Shown here: positions 16,701 to 24,381 of the stretch, piece by piece
How positions within the stretch are numbered: position 1 is the first letter of the stretch
How the letters are laid out: each line of letters begins with the position of its first letter
DNA from: Flavobacteriales bacterium
Lineage (GTDB): Bacteria > Bacteroidota > Bacteroidia > Flavobacteriales > UA16
DNA: 64,000 nucleotides
Assembly: GCA_028141885.1 (NCBI GenBank)
Contig: JAOIQU010000001.1
Coordinates: forward strand, 24,320 to 88,319
Direction of reading: 5' to 3'
The notes under the pieces: generated by a model
The model's database searches: none
What the model saw: only the letters and a program-made list of their open reading frames with translations
What the model was told of the DNA's origin: nothing
Program-made: the position numbers and the translations under genes

Positions 16701-16943
16701 CGGGACGATGGCACCCGCCGTGTGATCAGTTGGCCCGTCGTAACTCAACACAAACCCATCCGACGTCAAATCGATTTCCACAGGGTTGTTGTCATTCAAC
16801 CCGAAATCAGTGAAACCGTCATCATCCTGGTCGATCAGTTCAACACGCCATTGGCGGTTTTGATCATCCTTGAAATTGCTGAAAAATCGGGCGTTCCAAT
16901 TGCCTGATGATCCCACGTTTGGGGCGGGGTTTGGGTAACTCAT
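13740..16943 (-). CDS. Phage tail tip / receptor-binding structural protein
   Basis: 1067 residues, directly after the tape measure gene (4-bp overlap). The N-terminal third (DDQNRQWRVELIDQ, EIDLTSDGFVLSYDG, YWVGPLVHEALEWETQDDPY) resembles baseplate-hub/tail-tip proteins. The middle is beta-rich with carbohydrate-binding-like sections. The last ~220 residues (GTAGQALTTDGSGGLSF then glycine/serine-rich strands) look like a fibre or receptor-binding domain. Because no other tail gene follows, this one protein probably supplies hub, tip and receptor binding together. The assignment rests on position and domain style. Confidence 0.75.
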   Translation of the reverse strand: MSYPNPAPNVGSSGNWNARFFSNFKDDQNRQWRVELIDQDDDGFTDFGLNDNNPVEIDLTSDGFVLSYDGPTDHTAGAIVPSKVKTTFILTEPKMSLIQQVIKQSNDARFALAVYMDTGGANWTPYWVGPLVHEALEWETQDDPYLLTLTASCGLNRLRQIEYRNEDDGNPYKGRLSLAEHAARCLNKIPTIDFWMGGEFQMSEVVDVYNEEMVNGGDNWTNTQGDPFPVSVMERTFVKAQAFGKFETGDEDEFGRRAYLPPKFSSCFDVLENITNAFGTRLFLANFQFSFIPVNAYNWSHTLRLNKWTRTIVESESISTVLENGVRVDRATTEDVDFRFDIEDEHALGLGWSNSYLLPVRRTALTHLYAGQLGVVGPVNQFYIDYPSSGGPTFVDPEIVVDASKTLQLLGRYDSDKLVNEFGSALTGTAYNDHGFDRIGARIVLRLKIQVGGLYYVSQYATGDTLQIDMPGGVQPDGSFNIGNPQFGGFELTVPDAQWQNDEGFYDLIIPWTSSNPPAAVLDHSNGNSYVGGLHVFTHETEDRHDYQINLTQQLGVQHEFNIETAPLPDTQSSYTGVTIGVDRIVVRHGGQVSQTHPQLGKIFQAGFAVQYDHNNADISPNFENVPGDYVADFQVGIGAQSDDADFTYFADWKQNTEILDLGDTVIQSSALGNQPNSDGHPYFLPWQFAQSGIMFLEVEDQGWYSITDTVDDYMDDNNLLTVVCAEQLSMRRTPQCVQRGEIVQQQTQSQTDFPLTMSNVIHHNCTTTNDQEDFLVPMTLTYTAGTGVAIVEAVLMESVSNFDWEGGIPDEPVGVGYKGTQSGSIIGPGQGSTNDTSFKPIRRLNSRMGVVRRDVSTINERFRNLPSAPTESRLVLLDTNGQFDDIADGTAGQALTTDGSGGLSFTTVSSSDRVSLANHSLTANLTKAGGRYIGNLVGGWAASDWTLNLRSNAATIPVANANCGIIIPTAMTELSLLGSVIPASRDAITIDMFNALRPNNSSTALSITRIGNVTVTPSTSGVPLNTDINVRNLTLRAGSLVFIMISRAGVNVSSAITPFTFALSGQ

Positions 16944-19708
16944 CGTCCTCGGTTTCGGTTTGCACGTTCATGGGCCAACACAATGGCATCGCCTCTGATC
17001 ATCCCCGTCACATTGACATCGCTTTTGTTGCCTCCGATCATCTTGACAAACTCCCCCATCCGTTCAAACGGAATGACGGCCTCACGGCCTGATGGGTTGT
17101 CGCCGATGAGGGCGATTTGCGGCCCCATCGTGATGCCTCCACGGGCCAATTTTGGCATGTTTCCAAGCAATGATGAAATGGCCGCCTTGATGGCGGCGGC
17201 CTTTGCCACACCCGCCAATCCGCCCGATGCGACGTTGTCAGGTGTTGGGGCCATTGCATTGGCCAAACCTTGCGCCACGGCGGCCTTGATTGCATTGAGG
17301 GCAATGTTCATCAACATGCGGCCTGCGGCCTCATTGAAATTGGCAACCTCCCCTGTTGCGGATTTGAACCCTAATTCAACCAGGTCGGCAACGGCGGCGC
17401 CCGCTTCCTGAGCCGTGAACAACGCCTCATTGGCCTCGGTTTGTTGTTCCGTCGTGCTTTGAAGCAACGCCCTGAACGTTTCCGCATCCTGCATCAGTTG
17501 TTTGAACTGATCCGAATTGACAAAATCGGGATCGGCCAACACCGATGACAACAACGCGTCATCCAATGCGGTCAAGGCCTGTTGGGCCAATTCAAGGTCA
17601 CTGATGATCCCCAACCCCTGAGCCGTGGCCAACTCGGCCATCGTGCCTTTGAGGGTTTCGATCGGTGTGGCCGCCGTGGTCGTTTCCTCGGCAAATTCTG
17701 ACATCCGCACGGCCAACCCTGCCAACGTTTCATCGACGCCCTCAAAATCGGCCTCAATGATCGATGTGATCGCCTGTTGGATGATCGTGAATCGGTCCGA
17801 ATCCAGGTCACCCCCAATGGTCAATTCCAGTTCATTGACATCGGTGAGGGCTTTTTCCATCGCGGCCAGGATCTCGGCCAACGATGGAGGCACTTTACCT
17901 GTCCCGCCACCCTGAACATCCACCACCACACTCACCTTCGATTCCAAATCACCTTGCACCTGATCCAACGCCTGTTGGGTTTCGTTCAGGCGCTTGATCA
18001 ACGCATCCTCAACGCGCTTGAATCCTTCGTCCAAATCCACGCCAGGCCCAAACGGATCAATGGAATTGATCAGGTCGAGTGTGAAGGTGCTGAACTCCAC
18101 ACCCGCAAACTCGGCGGTCAACTGTTGGTTGAGGCGTAATGCGGCCTCATCAATTTGCCCCGTGTCGGGATTGACAACAGGCACCAACCCGACCTCAGCC
18201 CTCAACAGTGGGTTGGACGCCAATTCATCGGCGGCCTCGTTGTAACGGTTCAGGGCCTCAGGCGAAATGTTTTCCAGTTCTTGCCTTAGGGCTTGGGTTT
18301 GTTGTTGGAGTTCGCCAATGGTTTTCCCACTGTTTTCCAAGCTGAACGCCTCACGCAACAACGCCGCACGGGCGGCCAGGGATTTGACACCCTGACTGAG
18401 CAAATCATTTTGTGCGTCGATCGTTTCATTGAACGTCAACACGTCATCACTGGCAATGACGGATTCCTGACCGTATTTGATCATCGCCGCACCCAACGCC
18501 ACGGCGGCGGCAATGATGGCCGCGTATGGGTTCGTCGTGAGCGTGGCGAATGAATTTTTGATGGCTTTGTTCAGCGTTTGAACCGACCTGATGGCACTGC
18601 CAATGGCGGCAAGCAACGGACCAAAGGCCGCCGCAAACAAACCGACATTGACAATGCTTTGGCGTGTGCCACTTGACAGGCCCGCAAAACTTTGGGCCAA
18701 CGATGTGATTTTGCGCGCGACATCAATGACCGTAGGCGCCAACGATTTGCCCAATGAAATTTGGGCACCCTCAATGGCTGACCGCATCGCCGCGACGCCG
18801 CCTGAGGCGGTCGCGTCCATTTCGGCGGCCATGCGCTTGGACAACCCTGTGGCGTTGCTCACCTCTTTGCCAAAGTCCTCCAATGCTTCGAGGTTGTCAC
18901 CGAAAATTGGTTGGAGGATGGCGGCCCGTTTGCCCAACACATCGATGGCCTGTTTGTACGTGAGGGTCCCATTGATCAGGCCCGTGAACGTCGATTTGAC
19001 GTCAACACCTGAGGCGGCCAACTCACTGAACGCCATTTTCAATTTGGTGCCCGCATCTGATCCCGCAATGCCGTTGTTGGCCAGGATGCCCAACAGTGCG
19101 GTGGTTTCCTCCAAAGTGAACCCAAAGGTGTCGGCCACCTTTCCCGCGTTTTTCATCCCCTCTTGGAACTTAACGAGGTCAAGGGCCGATCCGCTAAATG
19201 CGGCGGCCATGACGTCAGCAACACGCGACGCCTGGTCGGCCTCCAAACCAAATTGGTTCAGGGTGTTTCCGACCACCTCGGCGGTTGGTCCCAATTCCTG
19301 ATCAAACGCCTGGGCCAACGCCAACGTCGATTCCGTGGCGTTGAGGATTTCGCCTGTGTTCAATCCGAGTTTGGCGTACTCCAATTGAAGGCCCGCCACC
19401 TGTGATGCGGCGAACACTGTTGACGCGCCCAAATCCAACGCGTTTTGTTCGAGTTGGGCAAACTCAGGCCCCGTCGATTGCGACGTGGCTTTCACCTTTT
19501 TCATCGCCAATTCAAAATCGGCGGCCACCTTGAATGATGACGCGCCGATTGCGGCAAGCGGGGCGGTCACCCCAATGCTCAACCCACGCCCAACACTTGA
19601 CAGGTTGTTGGCGGTTGTTCTGAGTTTCTTTTGAGCCGACGTGAGGCCCCGTTCAAACTCGCGTGTCCGTAAACCGAGGACAACATTTAGGAGGGATTCA
19701 CGCGCCAT
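16940..19708 (-). CDS. Tail tape measure protein
   Basis: 922 residues. It opens with LLNVVLGLRTREFERGLTSA and the TIGR01760-type core (APLAAIGASSFKVAADFELA, LEYAKLGLNTGEILNATEST, LGILANNGIAGSDAGTKLKM). Helical and membrane-like segments follow (~residues 345-405) and then a coiled middle. It sets tail length and enters the host membrane on injection. At about 0.15 nm per residue the tail would be roughly 140 nm, which fits a siphovirus. It lies directly after the chaperone frames, as usual. Confidence 0.93.
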   Translation of the reverse strand: MARESLLNVVLGLRTREFERGLTSAQKKLRTTANNLSSVGRGLSIGVTAPLAAIGASSFKVAADFELAMKKVKATSQSTGPEFAQLEQNALDLGASTVFAASQVAGLQLEYAKLGLNTGEILNATESTLALAQAFDQELGPTAEVVGNTLNQFGLEADQASRVADVMAAAFSGSALDLVKFQEGMKNAGKVADTFGFTLEETTALLGILANNGIAGSDAGTKLKMAFSELAASGVDVKSTFTGLINGTLTYKQAIDVLGKRAAILQPIFGDNLEALEDFGKEVSNATGLSKRMAAEMDATASGGVAAMRSAIEGAQISLGKSLAPTVIDVARKITSLAQSFAGLSSGTRQSIVNVGLFAAAFGPLLAAIGSAIRSVQTLNKAIKNSFATLTTNPYAAIIAAAVALGAAMIKYGQESVIASDDVLTFNETIDAQNDLLSQGVKSLAARAALLREAFSLENSGKTIGELQQQTQALRQELENISPEALNRYNEAADELASNPLLRAEVGLVPVVNPDTGQIDEAALRLNQQLTAEFAGVEFSTFTLDLINSIDPFGPGVDLDEGFKRVEDALIKRLNETQQALDQVQGDLESKVSVVVDVQGGGTGKVPPSLAEILAAMEKALTDVNELELTIGGDLDSDRFTIIQQAITSIIEADFEGVDETLAGLAVRMSEFAEETTTAATPIETLKGTMAELATAQGLGIISDLELAQQALTALDDALLSSVLADPDFVNSDQFKQLMQDAETFRALLQSTTEQQTEANEALFTAQEAGAAVADLVELGFKSATGEVANFNEAAGRMLMNIALNAIKAAVAQGLANAMAPTPDNVASGGLAGVAKAAAIKAAISSLLGNMPKLARGGITMGPQIALIGDNPSGREAVIPFERMGEFVKMIGGNKSDVNVTGMIRGDAIVLAHERANRNRGR

Positions 19709-20037
19709 GATGCGATGTTTTGGATGTCTTGTTTGGTCAATTCACGGGACGGTTGATCTTCTGATTCGTACGGGTTGAAATCTGACGGCGTGAACGGTTT
19801 GGGCTGACGTTTGCGGTCCCGATTCACGTTCGCAATCGTCGCCAAAACACTGGCGGTGTGATTCCACATGCGACGGTCATGATCACGGAATGACGCCGTG
19901 AATGCGATGAACTCCATGAACGTCATGTCCCAAAACTCATTTGGGCGCAATCCCAACGCCAACCCCGATCGGTAGAGTTCCAACCAGGTCGATGGCGAGT
20001 TTGAGGGGACGGATGGGTTGCCGTCCCCTCGGCTCAC
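19687..20037 (-). CDS. Tail assembly chaperone extension (T domain), expressed by -1 frameshift
   Basis: About 116 codons open from 20037. They are best read as the -1 continuation of the 20034-20372 gene, like lambda gpGT, not as a separate gene. Its first codon (GTG) is the codon that follows A AAA AAG after a -1 slip. Content (WLELYRSGLALGLRPNEFWD, EFIAFTASFRDHDRRMWNHT) matches the GT-type extension, which binds the tape measure protein. Its end overlaps the tape measure start by 22 bp. Confidence 0.8.
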   Translation of the reverse strand: MSRGDGNPSVPSNSPSTWLELYRSGLALGLRPNEFWDMTFMEFIAFTASFRDHDRRMWNHTASVLATIANVNRDRKRQPKPFTPSDFNPYESEDQPSRELTKQDIQNIASWRVNPS

Positions 20038-20043
20038 TTTTTT
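20003..20043 (-). promoter_or_regulatory. Programmed -1 ribosomal frameshift signal
   Basis: Minus strand: slippery heptamer A AAA AAG (20043-20037, correctly phased in GGA AAA AAG TGA). A 6-nt spacer follows, then a perfect 10-bp stem GAGGGGACGG/CCGTCCCCTC (20030-20021 and 20012-20003) with an 8-nt loop. The stop TGA lies immediately after the heptamer. Confidence 0.9.
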
Positions 20044-20372
20044 CCGTCGCCGTCAACCTCGATTCCGAGGGACGACCCGATGGCCCCTGACAGTTGAGTG
20101 AATTGGTCCATGTCAGCACACACGACGGCGGCAAGGCGATCGAATGTGATGTCAGGGCGCGCGTCGCCTTTGTAATCGGCGGCGTTCATGATGCCCCAAA
20201 ACACAATTGATGGCACGAAATCGAGTGGTGATTTCCCCAAGAAATCATCCATTTGTTGCAACTCCATGCCGCGATCCTGACACATGAGGCGAAACGCGTT
20301 CATGTTCAACAGGACCTCAAATTGGTCATCACCGATCGTGACGGTGGTTTGTCCTCTCAAACTGTTGGCCAT
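20034..20372 (-). CDS. Tail assembly chaperone (G-like)
   Basis: 112 residues, with the TGA stop next to a slippery sequence. The N-terminal beta part (GQTTVTIGDDQFEVLLNMNA) and helical rest (FLGKSPLDFVPSIVFWGIMN) match tail assembly chaperones encoded between the tail tube and tape measure genes. The short form should be the major product and the frameshifted fusion of about 230 residues the minor one. Both coat the tape measure protein during tail assembly. Confidence 0.8.
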   Translation of the reverse strand: MANSLRGQTTVTIGDDQFEVLLNMNAFRLMCQDRGMELQQMDDFLGKSPLDFVPSIVFWGIMNAADYKGDARPDITFDRLAAVVCADMDQFTQLSGAIGSSLGIEVDGDGKK

Positions 20373-20382
20373 TGATCAGGGA

Positions 20383-20814
20383 TTAAAACGTGCCCTCAGT
20401 GAGGTTCGAGCAATCGAAGGAAACGGAAAATGATGTGGAATCGTTGAGTGGTGCGGTTTCCTCAAATGAGGTCATGAACGCATCGACCTGGATGAAGGGA
20501 TCACCCGTGACGCCTGAGCCGTAACGCAAAACCAATTGGGTTTTGTCAATGGCGGCGTCAATCAATTGAGTGCGTCCGATGTTGTCGTACGCCGTCAATC
20601 CTTCGACGGTAATTGTGACCGACTGTTGGCCAGGCAACACGGTGCGTTCACCGTCGTTGTCCTTGCAAACTGTTTCGATCATTTCGTTTGAAATGTTGAG
20701 GGTGGCATTGGTGCCACATGCGATCAGGTCAAAAAGCGTGTCGCCGTCGCCGTCACCATCTTGGATGAAAACGCCGACCAAATTGCCTTTGACAGTCCCC
20801 GTTGTTGTAGCCAT
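20383..20814 (-). CDS. Major tail tube protein
   Basis: 143 residues. Position (after the tail terminator and before the chaperones) and the beta-rich sequence match tail tube proteins of the Phage_tail_2/TP901-1 type (KGNLVGVFIQDGDGDGDTLF, QQSVTITVEGLTAYDN, DAFMTSFEETAPLNDSTSFS). Hexameric rings would stack around the tape measure protein. It follows a small Cys-containing protein by 3 bp, so both are expressed from promoter module C. Confidence 0.82.
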   Translation of the reverse strand: MATTTGTVKGNLVGVFIQDGDGDGDTLFDLIACGTNATLNISNEMIETVCKDNDGERTVLPGQQSVTITVEGLTAYDNIGRTQLIDAAIDKTQLVLRYGSGVTGDPFIQVDAFMTSFEETAPLNDSTSFSVSFDCSNLTEGTF

Positions 20815-20817
20815 AAT

Positions 20818-21069
20818 TTATTGATTTTCAGTTGTTTGTTCCTCGAAATCAGGATCAACCTGGTCATCCACGGCCTCATCACAATCCTCACATGGTTCGT
20901 TTTTTTCCTTGCATGGACATTCGTGGGTGGGGCCTGGGTTTGTTTCGGAGGGATGTTGAATGGCCAACCCATCGTCAATGAGTTGTTGGCCAAATTCATT
21001 TCCCACCAACACGGTGTGGCCAACAGGCCAACGGCGACCGTCAATCGGGGCGATGATTTGAATTTTCAC
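20818..21069 (-). CDS. Small phage protein with Cys cluster
   Basis: 83 residues with a GTG start at 21069, fixed by promoter module C. The N-terminal part (MKIQIIAPIDGRRWPVGHTV, QLIDDGLA) is like small SH3-type phage virion-associated proteins. The C-terminus has CPCKEKNEPCEDC, a possible metal site, and then a run of acidic residues. No family is established. It is first in the tail tube operon. Confidence 0.6.
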   Translation of the reverse strand: MKIQIIAPIDGRRWPVGHTVLVGNEFGQQLIDDGLAIQHPSETNPGPTHECPCKEKNEPCEDCDEAVDDQVDPDFEEQTTENQ

Positions 21070-21074
21070 GTCCG

Positions 21075-21116
21075 CAAAATCCCCACCCCATGACGGCGTG
21101 AGGTTAACCCTGTCAA
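21075..21116 (-). promoter_or_regulatory. Prophage promoter module, copy C
   Basis: Minus strand: TTGACAGGGTTAACC (21116-21102), 21 nt, ATTTTG (21080-21075), 5 nt, GTG 21069. It drives the tail tube and tail genes. Confidence 0.7.
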
Positions 21117-21123
21117 GTTTGGA

Positions 21124-21534
21124 TCATGAATGGCGATCCTGTGCCTCACGGGTCACAGTGACCATGTAATTCGCAACGGTGGCGAATGTTTCATCATCAG
21201 GGATGATGCCTGTTTCAAGGTCATCAAATCTGATTTCAATTCGTTCACGCGGGTTGCCAAAGGTGCCAAAATAATTGTCCAACGCGTCACGACATGCCTG
21301 GGCGATCAAGTACGATCCGCGCGGGTTGTCATGGTACGCAATGACCTGCATGGTCACAAAATCCAGGTCCGATGATCGCGTTTTGGTTTCGTTGGTGCGA
21401 ACGTCCAACAGGTCAACGGTGACACTCGGAACGGATGACCCCTGTTTGCGTTGGATCGCATAAATGTTGGACGCGTTGACCAATTGCGTCACGTACGCGT
21501 CGCCTGCAAGGATGGAAATGATTTCGCCGATCAT
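21124..21534 (-). CDS. Tail terminator/completion protein (DUF3168-like)
   Basis: 136 residues. MIGEIISILAGDAYVTQLVN, IYAIQRKQGSSVPSVTVDLL and AQACRDALDNYFG follow the DUF3168 (gp17-like) pattern. The protein caps the tail tube and joins it to the head. It lies directly between the gp10-like gene and the tail tube operon, the standard order. Confidence 0.78.
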   Translation of the reverse strand: MIGEIISILAGDAYVTQLVNASNIYAIQRKQGSSVPSVTVDLLDVRTNETKTRSSDLDFVTMQVIAYHDNPRGSYLIAQACRDALDNYFGTFGNPRERIEIRFDDLETGIIPDDETFATVANYMVTVTREAQDRHS

Positions 21535-22052
21535 GCGCCCAAATGTTTTTGGATGAATCTGTCAAACCGCTTCATCATGCCTTTGGCCACTTTGTCGGCG
21601 GTTTGTTGGAATGCCTTTTGAACGAACAACCGTGGCCGTGTTCCTGGGTGCTCGATCGCCTGAGTGCGGATGATTTCACCGCCACCAGGGACGGCAAATT
21701 TGTTGTTTCCTCGCGCTTTCCTCATGCCACCTTTGGTTCCCAGGTTGACCAAATGCGCGTGGAATGCACCCATCCGACCCCCGCGTGGGCCAACAACGAA
21801 ACGGGCGCCATCGTTGCGGTTTTTCTTTGCCCGCCTGACGCTGATTGATTTGGCCAACAACCCCGTCCGTCCTGGACCTGACAGTTGCACCATCTTTCGT
21901 TTCATGGGCAATGCCGATGAACGGTACATGGCCAACAACTCAGGGTTGGTCAACCCATGCCCGACCATGCGGGCCAACTTTTGTTCCAATTCGTTGAACC
22001 CTTCGAGTTCAAATGAAAGCGAAACCCTCCCATTGTCTGATCGTCCTGGCAT
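21531..22052 (-). CDS. HK97 gp10-like head-tail/tail component
   Basis: 173 residues. SFELEGFNELEQKLARM at the start, PMKRKMVQLSGPGRTGLLAK, KKNRNDGARFVVGPRGG, HAHLVNLGTK and RPRLFVQKAFQQTADKVA are the conserved blocks of the HK97 gp10 family. It acts in neck or tail completion. It overlaps the terminator gene by 4 bp. Confidence 0.85.
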   Translation of the reverse strand: MPGRSDNGRVSLSFELEGFNELEQKLARMVGHGLTNPELLAMYRSSALPMKRKMVQLSGPGRTGLLAKSISVRRAKKNRNDGARFVVGPRGGRMGAFHAHLVNLGTKGGMRKARGNNKFAVPGGGEIIRTQAIEHPGTRPRLFVQKAFQQTADKVAKGMMKRFDRFIQKHLGA

Positions 22053-22055
22053 GAT

Positions 22056-22388
22056 TCAAAGGTTTGAAATGGCGTTGTCGCGGGCCGTCGTGATCAGGCG
22101 CAAACCCTCACGGCGTCCGATGATTTCAACCGAATGGATGTCGTGATAACTCCCCTCCCATTTGATGCGATCATTCACGGTGACGTCATCACGGAAACGA
22201 ATGGTGAACACAACGCGATCAATGTTCACGCGCTGATCGGCCACCTGGCGTTCCGTGCCACCACGAAATGTCACAGTGGCCCACACGGTGTCATTCAACT
22301 GCCATGCGGGCGGGGTGTGGTTCCATTCATCCGTCGCCACACGGGGAATGTGGTGTTCAACGCGTTGATCCAATCGTCCGATGTTCAT
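22056..22388 (-). CDS. Head-tail joining (stopper) protein
   Basis: 110 residues from ATG 22388, which overlaps the upstream stop (ATGA). An in-frame extension to 22571 is rejected because it overlaps the connector gene. WQLNDTVWATVTFRGGTERQ, QRVNIDRVVFTIRFRDD and DRIKWEGSYHDIHSVEII are typical of Phage_H_T_join (SPP1 gp16-like) proteins. These close the head after packaging. Confidence 0.85.
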   Translation of the reverse strand: MNIGRLDQRVEHHIPRVATDEWNHTPPAWQLNDTVWATVTFRGGTERQVADQRVNIDRVVFTIRFRDDVTVNDRIKWEGSYHDIHSVEIIGRREGLRLITTARDNAISNL

Positions 22389-22984
22389 GTGAATGATTTG
22401 AGGCGAAACGGATTCATGAGGTGGCGTGAGGCCACAGGCAATTCGTACGTCCTCATCGTGGAAACGTCCTGGCGGTTTTCGTACAAATGGCCAATGATCA
22501 ACAACATGGCCGCGATCAATGCCGAGGGCAACGTTGATTGGGTGTGCCCTGCCTCCATGTCGATGCGCCACGCATTGATCGTGTCGTCAACATCAGTGGG
22601 CATGTCGATGATCCGCAACCGTGCGGGGTAACTGACGCCGTCGAATTGGTAATCAGAGGCGTCCAACACGACGCGGCGCCCATCGGTGTGGAGGTAAGTG
22701 ACACCCATTGTTTGTGCGCGGTCCACATCCAATCGGACATGAGGCCCCAAATGAATGTTGGTCCACTCATGGAGGTGATGGGCATGGAGGTGGTCAACGT
22801 ACATGGCAAATTTGGTGGTCGAATCGAGGGTGACGCCCGTGTAACGTTCGACCATGTCACGCGCCGCCTCCATGTACGTGTTGATCAACGTGTCATCGTC
22901 GTCATGCTCAACCCTCAAATGGGCTTTGGCATCGGCCAATGAAATGAGGTTGGTGACTGATGGAAATGATGTTTGTTGGATCAT
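22385..22984 (-). CDS. gp6-like head-tail connector (adaptor)
   Basis: 199 residues from ATG 22984. A GTG at 23017 would add 11 residues but lies within a strong hairpin. VTNLISLADAKAHLRVEHDD, INTYMEAARDMVERYTG and ALIAAMLLIIGHLYENRQDV are the hallmarks of the HK97 gp6/phiE125 gp8 connector family. It forms a ring under the portal. Confidence 0.88.
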   Translation of the reverse strand: MIQQTSFPSVTNLISLADAKAHLRVEHDDDDTLINTYMEAARDMVERYTGVTLDSTTKFAMYVDHLHAHHLHEWTNIHLGPHVRLDVDRAQTMGVTYLHTDGRRVVLDASDYQFDGVSYPARLRIIDMPTDVDDTINAWRIDMEAGHTQSTLPSALIAAMLLIIGHLYENRQDVSTMRTYELPVASRHLMNPFRLKSFT

Positions 22985-23005
22985 GGCGGCGTGTTTGGAT
23001 GTGAA

Positions 23006-23035
23006 AACAGGGATCACCCAATTGTGACCCCTGTT
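23006..23035 (-). terminator. Hairpin after the capsid gene (attenuator/terminator)
   Basis: A 12-bp stem with one mismatch (AACAGGGGTCAC against GTGATCCCTGTT on the minus strand), 6-nt loop, then TTC. The U-run is short, so partial termination or an RNA-stability element is likely. Either would raise capsid output relative to the connectors. Confidence 0.5.
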
Positions 23036-23049
23036 CCCTGTGGTTTCAA

Positions 23050-24381
23050 TTAGGCGACTGCCGTTTGGTTTGCGGTCAATCCTGCGAGGACGCGAATTGA
23101 TCCCGCGCGTCGGACATCGGCGTTCGCGTACATGTTCGCGATCATGCGAATGGTGCCCTGGTGGCCCAATGTGTACGGATCAACAGTGATGTCGATGCCC
23201 CCGAATTGTGCAATGAACAAATCGGATGGGTCGATGAAAAAGATTGGTCGCACATCCAGGTCGTTGGTTGTTGACGTGATGCCTGAGAAATAATCTTTGG
23301 CGTTCACGTGCTGAACATCAACCTGGGTTGAGGTGAACACATCGTAACCCAACACCTGACCGTTGAGGTGCAATTGCGGCCCACCTGCGGTTGGCACCAC
23401 ACCTTTCAGGTACGATGCCATCGTTGGGTCCATCAACAAACACAGGTTCCCGCCTGCGGGGTCCTGGCTCAGGAACCCACCCTCATGCGAAACGAGGTCA
23501 GCGTAATCGGTCGCCGATCCTGCTGTTGTGCTCGATGAACCGTCGGTGATGTTGGACGTTGCAAAGAATTTTGTGGTGATCACGTGGTTGTCCAATGCGT
23601 TGGCCAATGCTCTGGACATGTCACGGGCAATGACGGCGTCCAATGCGGGATCGGCTTGGTTCATCAACTGACGTGACAAATCCATGCGCATTCCGAAACG
23701 CTTTGGTTGCAACTTGGTGTCGCCAAAATCGCCGTCAATGTTGTTGACGGTGCCTGTTTCCTGGGCTGATGTGGCCTCGGCGTCAGGCAATGAAGGCAAC
23801 ACGACATCGCCAGTGGCGTTGATGACGGTTGCACCCATGCGCTCCAAAACAGGAACGGGACGCAATGCCTCAACCATTGGGAGGTGATCAATGCCACGGA
23901 CGCCGTCACCCTGATTTTGGGTTTGTGCGCTTCCCGCGTTGACGGTGTACGTTTCATTCGCCCGCGCCTCGGAACGCATCAGGAATGATGGGATCGTGAT
24001 GTTGCCACGGGCCGACTGACCGACGCGTTGCATTTCACTGCGACCCTCTTGGACCATTTCAAGTTCAAGGCCCTCCAAACCGCCTTTGTTGGCGATGTCG
24101 GTGATGGCTTTGACCATGCTGAAACGACCGCGAATTTCGTTCACCTCTTTGGCTTCGGATTGGCTGACTGCCTCCCCTGCGGCGACGGTGAACACGGCCT
24201 CATTGTTTTTGGCTCGTTGGATGGCCTCATCAAGGTCCACGATTTTGGCGTGGATGGAATCTTGGCGCTCGTTTTCCTCATCGGTGAAATCACGCGATTC
24301 GGATGACACGTCGTTGAGGATGGTTTCAAGTTCCTCAACCAATGCGCCACGTTCCTCCATCAATTTGTTGGAATTTTTCAT
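23050..24381 (-). CDS. Major capsid protein, HK97 fold
   Basis: 443 residues from ATG 24381; an in-frame upstream start at 24429 overlaps the protease. The N-terminus is a coiled-coil delta/scaffold domain (EERGALVEELETILNDV, DEENERQDSIHAKIVDLDEA). The mature shell starts near residue 100. LRPVPVLERMGATVINATGD, MRMDLSRQLMNQADPALDAV and YDVFTSTQVD then FIDPSDLFIAQFGGIDITVD are typical phage capsid family segments. It is cleaved by the preceding protease during head maturation. Confidence 0.92.
   Translation of the reverse strand: MKNSNKLMEERGALVEELETILNDVSSESRDFTDEENERQDSIHAKIVDLDEAIQRAKNNEAVFTVAAGEAVSQSEAKEVNEIRGRFSMVKAITDIANKGGLEGLELEMVQEGRSEMQRVGQSARGNITIPSFLMRSEARANETYTVNAGSAQTQNQGDGVRGIDHLPMVEALRPVPVLERMGATVINATGDVVLPSLPDAEATSAQETGTVNNIDGDFGDTKLQPKRFGMRMDLSRQLMNQADPALDAVIARDMSRALANALDNHVITTKFFATSNITDGSSSTTAGSATDYADLVSHEGGFLSQDPAGGNLCLLMDPTMASYLKGVVPTAGGPQLHLNGQVLGYDVFTSTQVDVQHVNAKDYFSGITSTTNDLDVRPIFFIDPSDLFIAQFGGIDITVDPYTLGHQGTIRMIANMYANADVRRAGSIRVLAGLTANQTAVA

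Noticed and set aside
19687..20037. Independent gene starting at GTG 20037
   Set aside because: The first codon is exactly the codon reached by a -1 slip, and a heptamer and stem are present; better read as the frameshift extension.
22389..22571. Upstream extension of the head-tail joining gene
   Set aside because: It would fully overlap the connector gene; the ATGA overlap at 22388 fits the operon style.
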